A stretch of DNA of 64,000 nucleotides from Zygnema cylindricum (GCA_037447655.1 JBBHKE010002948.1:539395-603394), one strand, 5' to 3'. Counted from the first letter of the stretch, positions 24,437-36,010 are shown. The notes: generated by a model not told the origin, from the sequence alone. A program made the numbers and translations.

Positions 24437-25314
24437 ATGTCGAGTGTAAAATCGGTAACCGTACGATGGACGATCCTCCTCTCTATTTTCACCCTTCTCT
24501 TTTTGTTGGCCCACGTGGCACCTGCACAAGCCTATAGTCCAGAATATTTTGGACCACTTCGCCGGAATGACAGTATGTCATTCCTCCTTTCTCCTTTGTC
24601 GAACCTCCCTCTCCCTCTCCCTCTTCCTCTTCCTCCCTGTCTCCCCTTGCCCCCTCCCTGCATTTCGTTCTCCCTAACCTTCTTCCCTTCTCAAAATTTA
24701 CTCTCCTCTCTCTTTCTATTTACCATCCGGTACTTCTTATTTTCGAATATTTAACTTCACTTTGTCTCTCTCTTCTATGCCTCTCTCCCTCTCTCCCTCT
24801 GTGTCCCTCTCTTCTATACTTCTCTTCTGTCTTTCAGGGTATTAGGCACCATTCATCCAGCTCACTCTCTCCCTCTCCCTCTCCTTCTCCCTCTCCCTTT
24901 TCCTTTTTCACCCTCCCTCAATTTCTATCTTAATCCCATTATTTTTTCCGGTTTCCTTTTATTCTTTCTTTTAACCTCTCTCCCTCCACCTCTTCCTCCT
25001 CTTCTCGTTTCGGACTTTCCTTTTCCTCCTTTTCTACCTCTCTCTCACTCTCTCTCTACTCTCTGTCGCACTTTTCCCCCTAAATCTCCCTCTTCCCACA
25101 AGGTTTTCCCTCTTCCTCTTCTCCTCTCTCTTCCTCTTCGTCCTCGCTCACGCCTCCCTCTCCCCCCCCCCCCCCCCCCCCCTGTCCCCTCCTTGTGCCC
25201 AGAGGTGGCTCTGTTGGCCTTCCGCAACAATCTCGTGAGCTATGGCAAATGGCCCAAATTAGTGTGCCCCTCTAAATACTTGGAATGCTCTGTAGACGGA
25301 GACACCTATGCATT
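24437..25314 (+). CDS. 5' exons of an LRR-type secreted/receptor protein
   Basis: Exon 1 (24437-24572) begins [11 protein letters not shown] and has a 20-residue hydrophobic signal peptide ([20 protein letters not shown]). A GTATGT donor follows. Exon 2 (25203-25314) follows a CAG acceptor, joins in frame (phase 1) and reads [19 protein letters not shown], then a CPSKY-ECS stretch. This resembles the plant LRR N-terminal cap (ALLAFK...W...C.W...C). It ends in phase 2 at a GTAATC donor, the phase used by the LRR exons downstream. The intron between is very pyrimidine-rich and includes a run of C at 25162-25182. Whether the protein was a receptor kinase or an extracellular LRR protein cannot be told, since no kinase exon was found. 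Confidence 0.55.
25162..25182 (+). repeat. Poly-C run
   Basis: Twenty-one consecutive C in the polypyrimidine tract before the exon at 25203; its length is likely to vary and to be sequencing-error-prone. Confidence 0.85.
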
Positions 25315-25319
25315 GTAAT

Positions 25320-26668
25320 CTCTCTCTCTCTCTCTCACTCTCTTTCTCATCTCTTTTTTTTTCCCTCTCTCTCGCTCTCCGTCTCTCTTTCCTTCTCCCT
25401 CTTTCCCTTTCTCCCTCTCTCCCAATATCTCTCTCTCCCTCTCTCTCTCCATCTCTCCCGCTTTCCCTCACCCCTTCTCCGTCTCTCCCTCCCCCTCCCC
25501 CTCCCTCTCCTTTCCCTTTTCCCCTCCGCCTCCCCACTGCCTCTCCCTGCTCCTCTCTCTTCCACGCCCTCTCACTCCTTCCCACTCTCGTTCAAGTTTT
25601 AGAGTGGATTTGAAGAGATTGAACGATGGTCTTTTTGTAAATATGATAATTTTCTATCTGGTAACCAAATATATAATAATGGGAGCATTAGGGTGAACCC
25701 TAAAAATTACCAAAAAAATGGATAGTTTACTAGAATCCGTGAGTTTTTGTACCACTCTCTACTCTTTTTGTTTTCTGTTTTTTTGTTTTTTTGTGTTGAT
25801 TTTTGAGAACATGTGTAGAGTGAATCTTATAATGTTGTCAATAATAATATAATAATGTTGGGTCTAGGCTTCAATATTGACCGTTCGATTTTTTTTTCTT
25901 TCCGCAATCTCTCTGTCCAATCAGAATTATACCATTGTCCTCAAAGAGGATACACTTAAATAATGAAGATAGGGTAGATTTACTAAAGACCCACCAAATT
26001 TTTTCACCAAACCATAACTGAAAAATGCAAGTTAAATATTTAGTTAAATAATGTAGTAAAATCTATCGTGACAAAATTAGTACATTGACTTCGTACCAGT
26101 TAAAATGTTTGCAAATTGTTCATCAGTATTTACAGTAAATATGGTACGAATGATATATTAGAGTTGCACGTGCACACCTTTTTCTATGATTTAAAATTTT
26201 AATACAATTCTACTTCATCTCGCATTTTTGTGCGGTGAAATGTGAAACTTTTTTTTACCAAACATTTTGTAATCTAGAGGGGTTTGATAGATTAAGAGAG
26301 GGTGAAGAGGAAGAAATAATTTAGGCTTAGTAAGATCCACACTATTTTAATGTTGTGTATATGTTCAACAAATGATTTGGTTATTTTTGTTTTTAGTTAT
26401 ATATGTTGCCTTTTTTTGCAGCTTTAGATGTATGAAATTTGATGTGAATATTGCCTGTTAGATTTTGACTCAATATGGAATGAATTTTTTAAATGGATTT
26501 TTTTTTTTTTCAATAGCATTGGTGAAGGATTTAAACTCAATAATCTTTAGACATTTGTTCCAATGTACATTCAAAGAACTCAACTAGAAGCTGAACTTTT
26601 TTTCAGATGTTTCCGCCAAAATATCTTTCACAACTTTGAAAATCAAATGGAAACTGGAAAAATTTGCA
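25320..26668 (+). other. Intron-like sequence of the LRR gene
   Basis: 25320-25600 is a pyrimidine-rich tract (TCTC, CTCCCT); the rest is AT-rich. A segment at 26607-26668 flanked by CAG and GTATAT could be another decayed exon, but no frame gives a clean LRR. Confidence 0.35.
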
Positions 26669-26747
26669 GGTATATTTAACGTCTTAAAATGAAGGTCACG
26701 ATTTCACCAAAATTAGGAGGTCTCTCCGCCACATTTAAAGAATTGTG
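26669..26747 (+). pseudogene. Degenerate LRR exon
   Basis: Between a CAG acceptor and a GTGAGT donor the phase-2 frame reads a stop and then a segment ending TISPKLGGLSATFKEL, which fits the plant LRR pattern (T-I-S-P-x-L-G-x-L-S). The TAA near its start means either that the real acceptor differs or that the exon is dead. It ends in phase 2, like the neighbouring LRR exons. Confidence 0.35.
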
Positions 26748-27018
26748 AGTAACTTTTATTACATTTGATGTTGTTAACAAAAAAAACAAGTCATTTTGTT
26801 TTACCTAGAAGATTTTCTACATGTAAAAATGTGTGACGATTTGTCGAAATTTACTTTGTATTACTTTCACCCTATGTATGTATCTATTTTAAATCTTGAA
26901 ATTTCACTGATTTTAATTCTCGAATTCGTCTATTTTAGTTACTAAGTTTGTTTGTTATGTTTAAACATCAAACATGCTTCCTAACAAACAGGTTGGGCCG
27001 AATGGATGTGGTTTAAAG

Positions 27019-27087
27019 AAATCTATCGAAAAATCAGCTATTTGGGACTTTTCCAACCTTGACAAATTTAGAAGACCTTTTTGGAAT
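27019..27087 (+). CDS. LRR exon, 69 nt
   Basis: AG acceptor at 27017-27018, GTAAGA donor at 27088. Taken as one leading base plus codons, it reads NLSKNQLFGTFPTLTNLEDL, a standard plant leucine-rich repeat (L-x-x-N-x-L-x-G-x-x-P). It starts and ends in phase 2, the single-repeat exon module known from plant LRR receptor genes. Confidence 0.65.
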
Positions 27088-27454
27088 GTAAGAATTTTTG
27101 ATATTTCCCCTATTTTTGTGAAGATTCTTTCCCCATTTTAACCAGTTCATATGTTTTTAACTTTTTGTACCGACAAATATGTTTTTTTATTCATCTTTGA
27201 CGCTATTTGATGCTTATTGATCTGATTTTTTTTCAGTATATGACATTGTACCATAGATTAATTTGTGAACTCTTTTACTTTGAACTTTAGTTCAATTAGA
27301 AGTAAACATAATATTTTCGACCAAGAAAAGTACAACGGAAAAATAGGTGACGTTACTTGTTTTCCGAGGGGCTTTTGTACTCTAGTCAATAATTTTGATA
27401 TATCATCCACTTTCCTTTCTCATATTAACTTTTGTTTTTTCATTGGGAAAACAG

Positions 27455-27523
27455 AAATTTGAGTCACAACCAGCTGGGTGGAGTCTTACCTCAAGCGTTA
27501 TCGAAAATTTATAACTTATATTA
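27455..27523 (+). CDS. LRR exon, 69 nt
   Basis: ACAG acceptor before 27455 and GTAAGT donor after 27523. In phase 2 it reads NLSHNQLGGVLPQALSKIYN, again a plant LRR. Length and phase match the exon at 27019-27087. This pair is the clearest support for a real LRR gene. Confidence 0.7.
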
Positions 27524-27601
27524 GTAAGTATTTCAGTTTTATATGCAAAATTTAGTTCATAACTTGCCACTCGAATATTTTACAAAATAGTTGTTCTTTA
27601 G

Positions 27602-27643
27602 GAAGATGCAAATTTCTTGGAAATCTTTTTCCTTCTTATCCAG
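27602..27643 (+). pseudogene. Partial LRR-like exon
   Basis: Between TTTAG and GGTAATT a 42-nt stretch reads KFLGNLFPSYP, which resembles the second half of an LRR. It is too short for a full repeat. It may be the decayed last LRR exon; downstream exons were not found. Confidence 0.3.
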
Positions 27644-29079
27644 GTAATTTAAACTTAATAAATGGTCAATGTTCACGAAGGTGTAACGGTATTATTTGTA
27701 AAATAAATGAAGGCAAGTTTGATAGCATTTATTTACTCAACTAATAAAACTGCATCGTATGTTTCCATGTCAAGTATTAGGGAAATCGACACATATTACT
27801 TTTTTTTTGTAGCTTCACAATTACAGGTTTTAACTTACATGTCCATATATCAAAACACACCATTTAACTTTCCAAGGCATGTTGAAGTTCCCATTTTCTT
27901 AAGCATGAGAATTTGTGTATTCACATCCCCATCACTGTTAACCATTTTTCACACGATGAAACAAAGTTGTCTTCATTTATTTTTCACTCTGTGCAACTTC
28001 ACTTGCTCATCCAAAAAAAAAAAAATTGACGTAATAACTCGTTTATTCTTTTAATGTTTTTCCGAATGTCCTTATATTGTTTTATGGACATGTAGAGTAA
28101 TGTCACCAACAACTATTTTACAAAGGTTAATGTAGCTTTTGGACATCCTAATTGCGAGGAAATGAAGATGAATCGTCTTTTCTGAAAGTACCTTCCAAAG
28201 GGATGCCCAGCAAAAGAACAACGGACCAGAGCAGAATGTCATGCATTTTGTGAGTTTTACAATAACCTCGTTGTCATAGATTTTCCTAGTCTTCCTAAAA
28301 ATCTTTTCGAAGAACGGTTTTGCAAACAAGATGTGATGCTTTTTTGTAATATTTTTATTTTTCTGAAGTTTTTCACTCACATTGACATTTTGTTTTTATT
28401 TTGTAGACAAGAGCCCACCACGTTTTTGACGCGGTAATTACTTCCAACACCAAATGGGTTTTCAGCTTAAAGAATCAAAAATTTGGTGTTATTTACGAAT
28501 TTGATTGTATATCTTGTCGCCTCCAAAGATTAGTGTGGGTTTTTATAAGTATTTAGTTTTGGAAGTAAAAATCGAGGTCCGCCGGCAAGTTATCTAGATG
28601 TGGCTTGTTTTTCGAAAAATAAGTTACAGTGCAAGAGTCAAATTTTCTCAAACTTGAAATAAAGAGATAATTTATTATAAAACTTAAGTCCCTGATTGAA
28701 AAACCATCAGGGTGTTACATTCTATTTCGACTTTTGTTTCTTGTGATGTTCCTCGATTATGTTTGGTTAGGTTGAGCAAGTCATTTTGTCTATGAACTTT
28801 TCGGTTCACCATTTTGACGATTGGTGGTGTTATCTAATAGTTGTGATTAGTGTCTTGAAGCTTTTAAGTGTATTTTGACACAATTACCATAGACAGTATG
28901 GTGTAATTTTTTTTGATGAAAATCTCTTCCTTCTCGCACTCTCTTTCACACTCTTACCTCTCCCATATGTTAAGATACAATGTGCAAATTGGCCTATCGA
29001 TCGTGATCGCATTTATGTATTGTAATGTTTATTTTGTATGAGAAGCGGTTGATTCATGCGAAGCACTTGGGACAACTAT
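27644..29079. other. AT-rich, no gene recognised
   Basis: Several short frames, none with a recognisable domain. If the LRR gene continued, its further exons should lie here; I could not identify any. Confidence 0.4.
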
Positions 29080-29269
29080 GTATCACTATTAGTGTTAAAC
29101 AACTTATCTCCGTACACTCTTGTCGGATTATGGATTCGACGGTTGCAATTGAAACCTTAGATGCACATCTCCCATTGGCGGACTCCATGTGAAAATCAGA
29201 TGAGTTTGAACGGAGAAAAGATGTTTTAAGTGGAGAAAAAATTATTAACACTAACAGCGATACACGGTG
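29080..29269. mobile_element. MITE family A, interior inverted
   Basis: The right end CACTAACAGCGATACACGGTG precedes TA and the left end TATCACTATTAGTG is its partner. The interior matches the MITE at 567-783 on the opposite strand (the CGACGGTTGCAATTGAAA and CCATTGGCGG blocks). Confidence 0.65.
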
Positions 29270-30929
29270 TAGCTCACTATTGAGCTTTCAGAGAATGTTT
29301 GTCTACGTGGAAAGATTTGTTTGGTTGTCTTGTGTTTGGAGTCCAAGCGTCTGTCGTGAGGTAGTGGAATAAGTTTGGTGGCCGGTGGTTGAAGAATCAC
29401 CAAATGTATTTTTTCACGAAAATCTCACATAGGTTTGAGGGGTCGGTATGAAAAAATCTTGATTTCCATGAAGAAGGAAAAGGAAATTCTATTTTTTTGG
29501 ACATTGAGGAGTCGGATTCCGACATCGAATCAATATCGGGAGCCAATGTCAAGGGGGGGAAATCAAAATTCAAATGTTGGCTTTGATCGTCGAGGTTGTT
29601 GCTTTGAGAAAAAACTCATATTCTAGTGGTTAGGCAACATCTGAGTCACCTTTTTTGAAGGGTGCGATATAATTTCATAAGCTCGTGAGAGAAATCTTCC
29701 TTTTACCGAACCATGGAGGTTGAGAACTCACGACTCTTATCAAGGTCATTAAGAATTTGAGGGGAAGATCTATAATGTACACCTCATGTCGGGGTCGGCA
29801 ACCGTCAAAAGAGGAGTAAAAATAAAAGAAGTAGCGCAAGGGTGACAAAAATGTTGTTTACTCAATTAACGATAAGGTGACCACTCAGGCGCTCCTTCTC
29901 AATTCACAAGTTTTGGGAACGAAAAAGAACTTCTCGTCAGAACGTACTCTTGAGGAGGAACCACCCTTGGTGAGATAGATGTGTTGGAGCCACCTATCAT
30001 CGGAACTCCAAATCTAGTGGTTCACCCTAACATGGAGACCGATCCGAGTGAGGCCAAGTTGTCGCCCCTCAGAGAGCAAGTCGTTGATAACAAAAATATA
30101 GATCCGGTAGAAGCGCCGTTAGTAAGGGGTGTAAGAGGGACACGTTAAAATTCTTGATTGTTCGAAAATAAATTAATTCAAAACCCTAGGAGGACAATCA
30201 CGTTCATATGGAAGTTGGACATCAAGAAAATGTAGGAAAAAATCCCATCTAGAAAACATAAAGGTTAGAATGAGCTACTATCGTGGTGGATATGAGAGCT
30301 ACGTAAGAAAGTTTGGAGGAGTATTTTGCTATCTTTGCCCAACAACATGAAATTGAGGCCACTCGTCTTCCATCTTCTTTGGCGGTACACAAAGTTGCTC
30401 AACAAAAAGTTATCAAACAGACAAGACGGCCATAGTGCAAAAATATCCCAAAACATTAAGGTTTCGTCCTTTAGCTAAGTACGATGGTTAATTGTCACAT
30501 TGACATCGTATCTTAGAATAAATTTCGAAAAATATAAATGTCCAAGTTGAAATTTCAAACTGAATGATAGACCTTGAAAACAACTCGTGCATTCATATTT
30601 GTGATCCATTTTGCTCTCATAGGGTAATTACACAATTGTGCGACATTTACCCCCACATTATTAAATATTATGGCTTTAAGGTGGAGAGTTATTGAATTGA
30701 CACCCCCAATTGCTAGATGGATACACCCGTAGAAAAGTTGTACAATAATTGTGCACATCGAGGACGACAATTGCCCAATGACGTAATTGAAGACTTCGTT
30801 AAAAAAAAGTAATGATGGCTTGGATGAATACATGGCAGAAGAAAAGGAATTTCAAAGTGAAAATTACAACGCAATGGGAGAATTGAAAAGGATCAACAAT
30901 GTGAAAGGATCTAACCAAAAACAAAAACT
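29270..30929. other. Mostly unassigned; one decayed coding remnant
   Basis: At 29975-30148 an open plus-strand stretch reads IDVLEPPIIGTPNLVVHP and onward to a stop, with codon-like texture and many Pro, Glu and Asp. It has no start codon and no match I know. It may be the relic of a retroelement first ORF. Nothing else in the interval can be assigned. Confidence 0.3.
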
Positions 30930-31790
30930 ATAAGAACAAACCTAAACATAACGAAAAAATTACTAAAAGCAACCCATTTAAGTAGTATGGCAAGGCATTG
31001 TTACAAAAACGTGAACATATATGCGTGCATACTAACAAGATATGAAAAGTAAAACAAAAAAAAGAAAAACTGGACCTAGGGGAAAGCAAACTAAGGGAAA
31101 AACAGTGTGTAAGAAGTGACACATAAGCAAGCATAAGCCAACAAAAAACATTGAAAGGAACAACAAGCACAAAAACTATAACAACAAAATAGGTTTCTTA
31201 AAACCAAATTGATTAACAAAAACAACATATAATTTATAATCTACTGAAGCAAGCCGAACAATCCCCGAAGCTCGTCGGAGCACGCTGAGGGAGTTTTAAA
31301 ACAAGTCTACAATCAACAGGAAGAATAATAGATCCAAGGAAGATAAAAGCTTGCATTCGCTTAAAAGCTAAAGATTAAAGTTGGGGGTCAAGGTAGTAAG
31401 GACAAAAGCGGGGGGACACCCAAGGTCCCTCGTCTTGAGAAAATGCTAACCACAACCTCGCACAAGCACATCTAAAGCAACTCTCAACCAAACAAATATC
31501 TCGACCACTATTGAAACAAGATCATCGATGACACTTTAATGTGTCTACTTGCATCTAGTTCCAATTAACATCAAGAGCGGGAACCAACACGTCAAGTTAT
31601 TTGATAAACTTATGTCACTAGGACAAAGCTCGACAAAAGAATGTCACATAATTTTGATATGCACCATCCAACGAAACAATATTGATTTGACGAGGATGAA
31701 TAATATGTGAATCCTCACGTGGTAAAAAAATACACCCCCCTTGAGAGCAATAGTAGCAATAGTGTTGTTAGCAACAATGTATCTCTGAAA
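30930..31790 (-). pseudogene. Older copy of the non-LTR element 3' part
   Basis: Aligns block by block with 32370-32910: ATCTACTGAAAGCAA.., CGGAGCACG.., the ATCTCGACC block, the GCACCATC block and the AGCAATAGTAGC block, in the same order and orientation. It is much more AT-rich, with many positions where a CpG has become TpG or CpA. No frame is left. It ends near 31790, inside the endonuclease region, so it is 5'-truncated like a typical LINE copy. Confidence 0.65.
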
Positions 31791-32129
31791 ATACTTTCCC
31801 TTATCGAAGCCAAGCCCTTCGAGGGCGATTATGAATTAGTGAGCATGAAACATAAAGCTAATACATTTGTTTCTTTTATTTTATGATGACATGATTGTGA
31901 AAATGTTTGTTTTGTGTAAATATAATTATATTACACTACATTCTTGTTTAGATTATACAATAGCCTATAGTATATACATTAGAACGCTTTTGTTTAAAAA
32001 TGCACTTTGTTTTATTTTTTGATTATGTTAGTTGCACCGAAAAACAAATGAAACAACATCAATTTCAACATTTTTTATTTAGTTTTGAAAACTTACCAGT
32101 ACTTTGAAGTTATTGAGGGGGGCGACTTT
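31791..32129. other. AT-rich spacer between two LINE copies
   Basis: No gene or repeat recognised. Confidence 0.4.
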
Positions 32130-34334
32130 TTTAAAAGCGCGATGGTAAACCATATAAGTCCATAGAAACAAAATGAAGTTGCATTTCTAAAACTGAAAGA
32201 ACCACATGAGAAGGGAATAAACAAAAAAGAAAATCAAGGCAAAACCTACGAAAATACGAAAGGATGGCAAGGAAATCGAAAATACCCAAAAAAGCAAAAC
32301 CCAACAACCAAAACATCAAAGGAAAAATCTAACACGTAAAAAAAAACAAAAAAAGGACCCCCAACGTAACTAAAAAATCTACTGAAAGCAACCACGTAGG
32401 TCCCCGAATCCCGGAGGAGCACGAGGAGGAAGTTCCGAACACGCCGTCGATTTATAACGGTAATTGACGATCGAAGTAATATAGAAGCCAACACTCGTTG
32501 TAGGGCCACAGAAAAACGTTGACGAAAAAAAGAAGTAAGGACTGAAACAGAAGGGCTCCCAGGTCCCCACCTCTCGAACACGCGCCGACCACAAGTACGG
32601 AAAAACTCATCCAAAGCCACACCCAAACAACCAAATATCTCGACCGCCATCGGAATGAAGCCATACAAAGCATCGCGATGGCATAATCACGCTCCTTCCT
32701 TTTTGCCGCGTCATGGGCGACCACTCCCACATGCCGAGCAGCTTGGTTGACGACTGTAGTTGAGGTAGGGTTCGCCACATTAATGTCACCAAATGTACGA
32801 CGCGCACCATCAAGTAATACAAGATCAATCCAACGCGAAGGAATAATGTGAGAGAGCTCCCGACGAACAAAAAATACCCCCTCAAAAGCAATAGTAGCGA
32901 TGGTGTCTCGAATCGTGTGGTGCGCATGAATTAACTCGCCCCCGTGGGAGCAACGAAGCAAATGGACCCCGTCGGGCTCGAGAACGTGGCCACAGGAGCA
33001 AGCAAGTGAGCCAAGCAAAGGTGGGTGAGGGAGGCCAAGCCGAAACCTAAGGGCCTTCGTGAACTGAGCCGTGGTGAAACGAAGAGTGGATAATTAATAG
33101 CCGCGACAACCCGATCAGAAATGGATTCTTGAACACGCGCAAGTGATGTCTTAACAAGAGTGGAAAACATCGGCATGTCCTCGATAGCACACGGATTAAG
33201 AGAACGTGATGCATCCAAAAGGGACCGTTGGAAGGCGAGCTCACCATCTGAAACACGGGAAACCACGGCCGCAAGAATAGGAGTGTCCCCACCCACAAAA
33301 CGAGAGACAATAGTGGAAGCAACAAGGCACCAACTTCCCAAATAGGCGGCTGGAGCAACACGCGCCGTCGAGAGTAAACCTAAACCGCCGGCCGAGACAC
33401 GAAGAGAGGCTTGGATGCGTGTCGGGGGCCCAGACTTGCGATCAAAAGCTCCACTGCCCAACAAAGTGTGGAGGACATCCGTAAGACGATCATCGAATGC
33501 AGAAAGTGAGGACACAAAAAATGGGGTGGGAGGGGAAGTGCGAGTAAGGTAGGAGGGCCGGGCCGGGAAACAACGTGTAAGAAGAGCAAAGGCCACCTAG
33601 GGATCACAAAGGTGAGGAAGGTTGTCCACGTGGGACAAATCTGTCTGAAGAGCGGAATAAAGGAATTTCGTGACGTAGGGATCAAAACCAAGCGTGCAAC
33701 CCAACACCAGAATGCCTTCGGTAGGAGGAAGAGTGTGAAAACCATAAGGGGGAGTGAAAGAAAGAGGAATAGGACATGGGGACCAAACAACACACTTAGA
33801 TGGCTGGACCGAAAGATTGAGTTTGGCCAAGCAAGCCTTGAAATAGTTATAGGCCAGTATAACTTGGGCCAAAGGACCAATAATGTGTGTGTTATCCGCA
33901 ACAGAAGGGAAGAGGCAAGAAGGGTAAGCAGCTGCTGAAGCTAGGAGGGCGTGGTAATGGGCTAGGGCAAACAAAAGGCCCCCAAGAGGATCGTTCTGAC
34001 AGGTGCCAGTGGTGAAGGAAAGTGGGACCAAACTATCATCTGTGGAGAAAGAGAGGCTAGTGCTCAGAGTATAAAAGGCTCTCACAAAAGAAAATATCTG
34101 GGGAATCGAGTAAGGTGCGGCCATAAGCTCTAAAAAAATGGCATTCTGATCCACTGTATTAAAGGCATTAGAAACATCCACCTGGAGGACTAACCGATCC
34201 GGATGGGCATCTAGCAAAGCCCAGATCCCATGGACAACGGCCTCACAACCCCCCTTGGTTGCCACTCTGAACTGATGAGGGGAGAAATAATCATGGAAAG
34301 CAGGCTGGAGCTGGATGCAGATTGCACGGGCCAC
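32130..34334 (-). mobile_element. 5'-truncated non-LTR retrotransposon
   Basis: Minus-strand reverse transcriptase followed by a zinc-knuckle/endonuclease-like C-terminus, starting abruptly at 34334 against the gypsy LTR. The 3' part extends to about 32130. A second, older copy of the same 3' region lies directly downstream (30930-31790). Confidence 0.7.
32452..34334 (-). pseudogene. Non-LTR RT with restriction-like endonuclease
   Basis: From 34334: RT palm motifs LQVDVSNAFNTVD, then GTCQNDPLGG (family G-x-x-QGDPLGG, Gly now Asn), then VADNTHIIGP (family ADDTHI, second catalytic Asp now Asn). A TAG at 33597-33599 interrupts the frame, which continues open to 32931. In another frame from about 33010 come CSCGHVLEPDGVHLLRCSHG, a C-x-C-x8-H-x3-C knuckle, and then RWIDLVLL...RTFGDINVANP, which resembles the R-x-D...D catalytic pattern of the restriction-like endonuclease of R2/NeSL-type elements. 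Ordinary plant L1 and RTE LINEs carry an N-terminal apurinic endonuclease instead. The lost RT Asp, the stop and the frameshift mean it is inactive. The endonuclease call rests on motif likeness. Confidence 0.65.
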
Positions 34335-35687
34335 TAAGCCGACAGATAACCACTAGGCTTCGTGGTCAGTTTATATTTTTTACATGAGTTCAATAAATAA
34401 AGATTTAACTCAATATCACAACATACAAACTAAAAATGAAGCAAACTGCGAGCAAATCTTAGATAACCAGATTTAGTCACACCCAAAATATGCGAGGAAA
34501 GCCAACCCTAATCCACTATCACGCAGTAAACCACACAAGCAAACCCAAAACGGTCCAATCACAATCCAAGGTTCAACAACAGCCTGAGAAAGAAGGCCGA
34601 GCAGAAATCCACTTGATAGGACGGGAGAAGAAGTGAAGGGAAACCGGTTAGGCCTCGGCGTGAGCCGCATAAATTAATTTGTAGGGCAGGTTTACAAAGA
34701 AAGAAAGTAAGAGCTAGGCAGTAAAATGCTTAATGACCAGAAAAATAGTCACTAAAACTATCCTGACAAAATTACAAGAAAAATAGTCAAAGTTTAGATC
34801 AAATCTTCCAAAATGAGAATTCTTGTGCTCTTGAAATTATGAGCACAAAATTCTCCTAATATTCGCTAAGTATGGAGTCTACAGCTGAGCGCCTAACTTA
34901 CTGCAAATACATGCGTTCTATGTAGATCTCTGCGCCTAATTTGGATTTTGGCCAATAGGTGACCAGAATTGTCTGCCTTACGTTACAAAATCTACAGCCT
35001 ACGGATGAAAACCCTTCCTATGCTACATGTAAATGCGTGCGACCTCCAAGGGTCCATGACTTAAAATGGACCAATCGACGTCGACGGGTGTAGTTTGCAT
35101 CCGGATCGTCCATTTGTCTGCATCCTTTGTGGCCGTAGATTAGCGTTCGAATCCACGCTCGCGTCGACATTATTTGGAGTTGATGTTTCGGTTCGCGACC
35201 GCCGTACATCGATTCAAACTTGGTTGCGGAATTTCGACCGACGAAGTATGTCGGTTCGCCAAATTCTCGGACAGCAAACCACATCGGTTCGCGTTAACTC
35301 CGGCGGCTGACGACTTCGCGGACAGAATCTGAAACGTCCGCGGGTTTCATGGCGTCGGAATAAAATTTGTACGGTCTTATTGCCACCGAAATATCCCTAT
35401 GTGTAAATCAGTGTGGTGTCTTTTATATTAAGGACCATTACCATGTAAATAAATATAATTTGATGCAACGCCGTGATGCGGCATGACAGCTGTCGTGCAT
35501 GTGACAAAGATTGTGATAAACATGCAACACAACCAGCTGAAAGATAAGTGATAACGAAATAAGTGAGAAAGTCATTAAAATCTCAAAAAACAAGTGAGAT
35601 TAATTATGCACATGTAGCAAGCACGAAATATACATATCATAAGGAAAATCAAGCTAGGGTGAGAGAGGAAGCTAGGAGGCTCAGTTT
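34335..35687 (-). repeat. 3' LTR of gypsy E7, truncated
   Basis: 34335-35487 matches 49522-49868 plus 55563-56369 closely. On the minus strand the polypurine run GTTGGGGGGGGATAAAC ends near 35679 and a TG follows, so the LTR probably starts there. The first 200 bp then have no partner in the 5' copy, which is cut at 56369. An alternative start is TGTCATGCC at 35487, exactly where the homology ends. Confidence 0.6.
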
Positions 35688-35704
35688 ATCCCCCCCCCAA
35701 CTCT

Positions 35705-36010
35705 TTAGCCTGCAGAAGAGCTGGCCAATACGACTTGTAACTCTCGGTAGCCGTGACAAAACCAATGAACGTCCGGAACCACTGTTAACAGAGGAACCAA
35801 ACACTCAATGTGAAATCCTTGGTTGCCATGGTCGCACAGAAGCATTGATGTTTCTCCGTCGGCTCGATTGCAAAGTGTGCATTTTGTAGTTTTCGTGATA
35901 GGCATACACATAGGGTCCATGTCATGGGAGAGATCCGGTAAATAACATGAAACACAGTTCGTCGAATGCTCCCAAAAGGTTCGCATATTAGCTCCTTGGA
36001 GTCCTAGCAT
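35705..36010 (-). CDS. PHD-finger-like module after integrase
   Basis: A 101-codon frame with CTLCNRADGETSMLLCDHGN, then GFHIECL and WFCHGY. This follows the PHD order C-x2-C...C-x2-C-x4-H-x2-C...W-x-C-x2-C, with Gly in place of the fourth cysteine and Tyr in place of the last. It lies between the integrase and the polypurine tract, where other gypsy lineages carry a chromodomain. PHD fingers bind histone H3 tails, so a role in choosing the integration site is a reasonable inference. The two lost cysteines mean this copy would not fold normally. It is probably the C-terminal end of the pol polyprotein rather than a separate protein. Confidence 0.6.
   Translation of the reverse strand: MLGLQGANMRTFWEHSTNCVSCYLPDLSHDMDPMCMPITKTTKCTLCNRADGETSMLLCDHGNQGFHIECLVPLLTVVPDVHWFCHGYRELQVVLASSSAG

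Noticed and set aside
25045-25585. Arg/Glu/Gly-rich frames on the minus strand
   Set aside because: Reverse complement of CT tracts; they have no protein-like composition apart from the repeat.
32131-33018. Several overlapping minus-strand frames of about 100 residues
   Set aside because: Shadows of the endonuclease-like region of the non-LTR element in other frames.
35018-35310. Reading frames on both strands around 35018-35310
   Set aside because: Non-coding LTR sequence; the copy in the other LTR (about 55960-56245) does not conserve them as coding.
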